Part shown: in pieces, positions 5,601 to 7,464 of the stretch | Layout: every line of letters begins with the position of its first letter | Position numbering within the stretch: the stretch's first letter is position 1 | Notes under the pieces: generated by a model | The model's database searches: none | Told to the model about the DNA's origin: nothing | What the model saw: only the letters and a program-made list of their open reading frames with translations | Position numbers and translations under genes: made by a program | Assembly: GCA_020427625.1 (NCBI GenBank) | Contig: JAGQOI010000261.1 | Location: forward strand, 1-7,464 | DNA length: 7,464 bases | Direction of reading: 5' to 3' | Origin: Phycisphaerales bacterium | GTDB lineage: Bacteria; Planctomycetota; Phycisphaerae; Phycisphaerales; SM1A02

Positions 5601-6880
5601 CAAGCACCGTCGAGCAGTGGATCGTCACGCTCGCGCAGACCGTGCACGACCTCCTCGTCGCCGAACTCGAGACCATCGCCCTCGGTGAGGAACAGGACAC
5701 GCTCGCGCAGGAGAAGGCGCAGACGGAGGCCGAGCAGGCGCTCGCCGGTGTCGCCGTGGGCGCCGTGTCGATCATCGAACCCGCGATGACCAGCGTCCAT
5801 CACTACTCCGTGCCGATTGCCGTCGTCATCGAAGGCGTGCTGCCGGAGTTCGTGCGCGCCGGCGACGACGTCCCGGACCGGGTGTTCGTCTACCTCGACG
5901 GTGAGCCGCTCGACGTGGACGACTTCGAGATCACCGCCTGGCCCGGATCCGCGCCCGCGTCCTTCGGACCCGGACTCGTCTCCGCGACCCTCATCAACGG
6001 ATTCCTCGCCGAGGAGACGCCCGACCATCACACGCCCGACGCTCCGGCGAAGAAGAAGATGCCCGCGGCGAGTGACATCGGTCGTGACGCCGTCGAGGCC
6101 GCGATCGTGCGGCACACCTCGCGCCGCGCCCGCACCACCACCGGTCGATCCTCCTGGACGCGGGGCACGGTCGTCGCCCATCAGCGCACCGGAACCGAAC
6201 GCGAGTCCCTGACGAAGGCCGGCACGCCGAACGACCGACGCGACCTCATGCGTCGCGGCCCGGCGGCGAGCGGCACGAAGGGCGCCGGGAAGGGCACACC
6301 CGTCGTCCCGGTCGCGCCGTCGACGCAGGACGAACTCGGGCCGGGCACGCTGCTCGCGCACTCGATTCCCCTGTCGACCCTCGACGAAGGATTCCACACG
6401 CTCGTCGTCTCCGTGTTCGACGGCGCCGGACGCGAACAGCGCGACGTGACGACCTTCGTCGTCGAGGCCGCCGCTCAATCGACCAAGGACGGGCGGCATC
6501 CCGAAGGCACGATTCCACGTCGCACGGCGCTCAAGCGCGAGGACATCGAGCCGAAGAAGGCGAGCGGACGCCCCATGTTCCCGACGAAGAAGGAACGGGA
6601 TGCGCGGTCGAAACGGGCGAAGGACGCGGTGCTCCGGCGGGCCGTGGACCCGGTCGCCCGTGCCGCGTCGGTCTCCGCGGGCACCCGCGCGATCGCGGCC
6701 CGGCGCTTCCCCGAACGATCGTTCGCGCCGGTGCCGGAGGTCGAGATCGAGATCACCGCCACCGCGCCGCCCGCGCGTCCGCCTCGCGAGGTGACCAAGC
6801 GTGCCGCGTCGGCGCGGCCGCCGGCGGAACCACATGATCGCCGTCAGCGCGAGCGCATCGGGAAGGGGAATCCGTCATGA
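2618..6880 (+). CDS. Unrecognised 1420-residue multidomain protein, partner of a papain-like protein
   Basis: I do not recognise this family. Residues 30-205 are Gly-, Gln- and Ala-rich with strand-like alternation (QVQAQARVQGQIQ at 69-81) and a Gly/Tyr patch (VYGYGYGLKGGYG, 181-193). Residues 205-930 are mostly helical and acidic. They include Ala-rich amphipathic helices at 759-820 and hydrophobic stretches (for example 381-398) that contain polar residues and are not convincing membrane spans. Residues 938-975 form an aromatic segment bracketed by Cys944 and Cys968. Residues 1060-1130 and 1241-1285 look like two parts of a beta-sandwich, separated by a basic low-complexity insertion. Residues 1287-1420 are a basic Pro/Arg-rich tail. 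No signal peptide, nucleotide-binding loop or known catalytic motif is visible. The stop overlaps the next gene's start, so the two are co-translated. The balanced composition and strong ribosome site make it a real gene. A structural, adhesive or delivery role is speculation. Confidence 0.9.
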   Translation: MPGITFDDPLFAVQAGAATDWGSISGSAMVKVPIDLQLNRGLKLELGIQALARVDARFQKFISAQLAGQVQAQARVQGQIQMPMNLFREVGFAVRLQAILEASAGIQVGIGLNIGDFIELAHSQFQLRGLPMTLFRIFMEEVDIGISLFAKVAYTAQAYANLVATATLVGDDQTDPGFNIVYGYGYGLKGGYGMRVFARAGLKDVSRFVARTVDVLVDFTIDELIAIVPAEDDLTPAILDASRAPAKIAFRIGYELGDYIVSNSVPMTGDGAQQVAMKCVEVVIEEAQRYLLRKMIDVGLDALTAFLKDQFDDTDDATWDALKQAREDLAARLMSMPSEPFDLRDSTTMNFWNDVVVLMVNLAIDVGGAANVPADTRRDLAMIWSAVQLMFVATVRLVRADASVSVIGLPPVAAAAAFEGPLTAQPHAIIGDVVRDAVEAVTGAAPVGDLTQEDLLVFLTGDAILDTLRTTAPEVDQFLEMFVDDTDAISDFARLIMTGVNSIATDDDGALDANASLQSLAYGLRLFISDKFEDIVVPVIRSAVPSHQPELLMYVDEVLLPSMHMIIDSCFDQVVNWATGEVSQQALEEALSSVIMAVIGRTVVLTADLMIAYSQEQTVDILEALAREPGAPEPANAIIHVPSGFPEAAAGIIAPAVPLSESDVADGLREFLGIAAAVAAPFPPATRKKIRGLMYDLIAPLPAENPGSLLESLKNDLWIPNDGALKELGGELMGQVGERLVEFALRLCERLGEIMIEQLLEAFAAAAAAIGQWVEGLAAAIQMFVARLAEIALELTALLGAIEDLAGDALDAIQSLLGAMSGRRTALKTSIVDHIVADATVILDEHPLFMPLPPAAKTSARNAMRAAVAATVGAPILDPVFDAVSAIATEANDFLDDVRDLDPNEGLVTGIATLLTTRIEDALLASFGGSDPGIDVEFNFSWSCPEVIYHPPTWEYPTGWFETKEKTCSQSFDLGRVELPVSGLFSLIADLIMSASTVEQWIVTLAQTVHDLLVAELETIALGEEQDTLAQEKAQTEAEQALAGVAVGAVSIIEPAMTSVHHYSVPIAVVIEGVLPEFVRAGDDVPDRVFVYLDGEPLDVDDFEITAWPGSAPASFGPGLVSATLINGFLAEETPDHHTPDAPAKKKMPAASDIGRDAVEAAIVRHTSRRARTTTGRSSWTRGTVVAHQRTGTERESLTKAGTPNDRRDLMRRGPAASGTKGAGKGTPVVPVAPSTQDELGPGTLLAHSIPLSTLDEGFHTLVVSVFDGAGREQRDVTTFVVEAAAQSTKDGRHPEGTIPRRTALKREDIEPKKASGRPMFPTKKERDARSKRAKDAVLRRAVDPVARAASVSAGTRAIAARRFPERSFAPVPEVEIEITATAPPARPPREVTKRAASARPPAEPHDRRQRERIGKGNPS
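2822..2860 (+). other. Strict polar/apolar alternation in the N-terminal region
   Basis: Residues 69-81 read QVQAQARVQGQIQ: Gln or Arg at every odd position, and Val, Ala, Gly or Ile at every even one, for 13 residues. This gives one polar and one apolar face if the chain is a beta-strand. Such strands occur in beta-barrels, pore hairpins and beta-helices; which of these applies here cannot be told from sequence. Confidence 0.6.
4907..4924 (+). repeat. (GCG)6 trinucleotide run encoding six alanines
   Basis: Six consecutive GCG codons encode Ala764-Ala769 inside a predicted amphipathic helix. It is a short in-frame microsatellite: changes in copy number would lengthen or shorten the helix without breaking the frame. 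A second alanine run (residues 413-417) is coded mostly by GCC. Confidence 0.8.
5429..5542 (+). other. Cysteine-bracketed aromatic segment
   Basis: Residues 938-975 contain Trp942, Cys944, Tyr949, Trp954, Tyr956, Trp960, Phe961 and Cys968. The two cysteines are 24 residues apart in a protein with only five cysteines in 1420 residues. This dense aromatic patch interrupts a long Ala/Leu/Asp-rich helical region. It may be a disulfide-closed loop or a small binding module; neither is proven. Confidence 0.5.
5795..6472 (+). other. Probable beta-sandwich domain split by a basic insertion
   Basis: Residues 1060-1130 show strand-like pieces (HYSVPIAVVIEGVLPEF, RVFVYLDGEPLDVDDFEI). Residues 1247-1284 show HSIPLSTLDEGFHTLVVSVF and DVTTFVVEA, typical of the closing strands of Ig-like bacterial domains (a DGxHxLxVxVxDxAG pattern). 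Between them, residues 1131-1240 are low-complexity and rich in Lys, Arg, Thr, Pro and Gly (AKKKMPA, SRRARTTTGR). The reading that both parts form one fold is inference. Two separate domains joined by a long linker is the alternative. Confidence 0.45.
6863..6869 (+). promoter_or_regulatory. Shine-Dalgarno site of the papain-like gene, inside the upstream gene
   Basis: AAGGGGA lies seven bases before the ATG at 6877, within the last codons of the preceding gene. Together with the ATGA overlap it points to coupled translation of the two proteins. Confidence 0.65.
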
Positions 6881-7464
6881 CGATGACGATTCAGGCACTC
6901 GTGGGTCAGCTCGTCGCGACGCTGCTCGGATCCGAGGACGACGTCTACGACCGGAACTACGCCGTCGGTCTCGTCACCGAGTTCAACGACGACGCGTCGA
7001 AGACCGGCGCCTGGACCGGCCTCGCCAAGTCCGCGTTCTGCGCCCGGCTGTCGGAACTCATCGCGAAGCCGTACCTGTTGAACCAGGGCGGCACGTCGTT
7101 CTGCGCACCGGCGGCGGTCCTGTACGTGTTCGCGCTGCACTACCCGCGGAAGTTCGCCGACTTCGCGATGCGCCTGTTCGCGACCGGGACCACGAAGATC
7201 GGCACGCGCGAGATCGAGATGACGTCGGGCATCCGCGAGACGGACCTGACGACGTGGATCACGTCGACGAACTGGGGCATCAACGTCACGGACATGCTCC
7301 TCATCCTCGCCATCCAGGAGGACATGACGTTCCTCGACATCGACGGCCCGGGCGACTACGCCCTGGCGCCGCCGTTCCTGGAGGCCGCGTATGCGTCCGA
7401 CGTCAAGGCGACGCTCGGTGGCAGCGGACTCTTCGAGGTCGAGGATCTCGACGACACCGCCGCC
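6877..7464 (+). CDS. Papain/C39-like cysteine peptidase candidate (3' end beyond window)
   Basis: The visible 196 residues start at MTMTIQALVG and contain no signal peptide. Residues 69-80 read NQGGTSFCAPAA. Gln70 and Cys76 are six residues apart, as are the oxyanion-hole Gln and nucleophile Cys of papain-fold peptidases, and NQG followed by C-x-P-A-A is typical of bacterial papain/C39-like proteins. The segment after it (LYVFALHYPRKFADFAMRLFATG) fits the helix that usually carries the Cys. The only histidine after Cys76 is His88, too close to be the catalytic one, so His and Asp/Asn must lie past the window end. The residue after Cys is Ala where Gly is commoner. The start overlaps the upstream stop as ATGA; Met3 is a possible alternative. 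Activity, substrate and full length are unknown. Confidence 0.8.
   Translation, partial: MTMTIQALVGQLVATLLGSEDDVYDRNYAVGLVTEFNDDASKTGAWTGLAKSAFCARLSELIAKPYLLNQGGTSFCAPAAVLYVFALHYPRKFADFAMRLFATGTTKIGTREIEMTSGIRETDLTTWITSTNWGINVTDMLLILAIQEDMTFLDIDGPGDYALAPPFLEAAYASDVKATLGGSGLFEVEDLDDTAA

Noticed and set aside
2533..5688. A 1051-codon plus-strand open frame overlapping the start of the large gene
   Set aside because: Its product is extremely Arg- and Pro-rich and lacks a ribosome site. It is an out-of-frame reading of the 2618-6880 gene.
2453..6835. A 1460-codon open frame on the minus strand antisense to the 1420-residue gene
   Set aside because: Its translation is dominated by Arg, Asp, Glu, His and Gly with almost no hydrophobic core, as expected from the reverse of a GC-rich gene. 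The plus-strand frame has a strong ribosome site, balanced composition and a coupled downstream gene.

Overview
The window is strongly GC-rich and gene-dense. It holds one complete gene on the minus strand and, divergently, a complete very large gene plus a truncated second gene on the plus strand. The best clue to the host is the end of the minus-strand protein: paired DLDGDGxVGxADL loops joined by an AAWGPCxGCxADL linker and ending in LLANW. I associate this type of terminus with Planctomycetota, Phycisphaerae in particular. The metalloprotease it is attached to also fits that group. This is recognition from memory, not a database match.

Layout. Bases 1-101 are a short non-coding tail with three consecutive perfect DNA palindromes, probably where transcription of the minus-strand gene ends. 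Bases 102-2330 (minus) encode a secreted, multidomain M12B (reprolysin-like) zinc metalloprotease: signal peptide, propeptide-like region, catalytic domain with HELGHNFGAPH, a bacterial Ig-like domain, a PA14-like domain and a C-terminal dockerin-like pair of calcium loops. Bases 2331-2617 are a divergent intergenic region with good Shine-Dalgarno sequences at both ends, a relatively AT-rich patch and several small dyads. No promoter could be called confidently. Bases 2618-6880 (plus) encode a 1420-residue protein that I do not recognise. It has a Gly/Gln-rich, strand-like N-terminus, a long acidic helical body, a short aromatic segment bracketed by two cysteines, a probable beta-sandwich split by a basic insertion, and a basic Pro/Arg-rich tail. 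Bases 6877-7464 (plus) start a second gene through an ATGA stop/start overlap. Its visible 196 residues carry NQGGTSFCAPAA, which looks like the catalytic Gln/Cys segment of a papain/C39-like cysteine peptidase. The gene runs off the window.

How the parts may work together. The overlapping start and stop make the giant protein and the papain-like protein a translationally coupled pair, and this pair is the best candidate here for an undescribed system. One reading is a large scaffold or delivery protein with a co-made peptidase that processes it or is carried by it. That is inference. The divergent metalloprotease may simply be a neighbour, because nothing in the sequence shows shared control. 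I saw no tRNA, rRNA, CRISPR array or mobile element.
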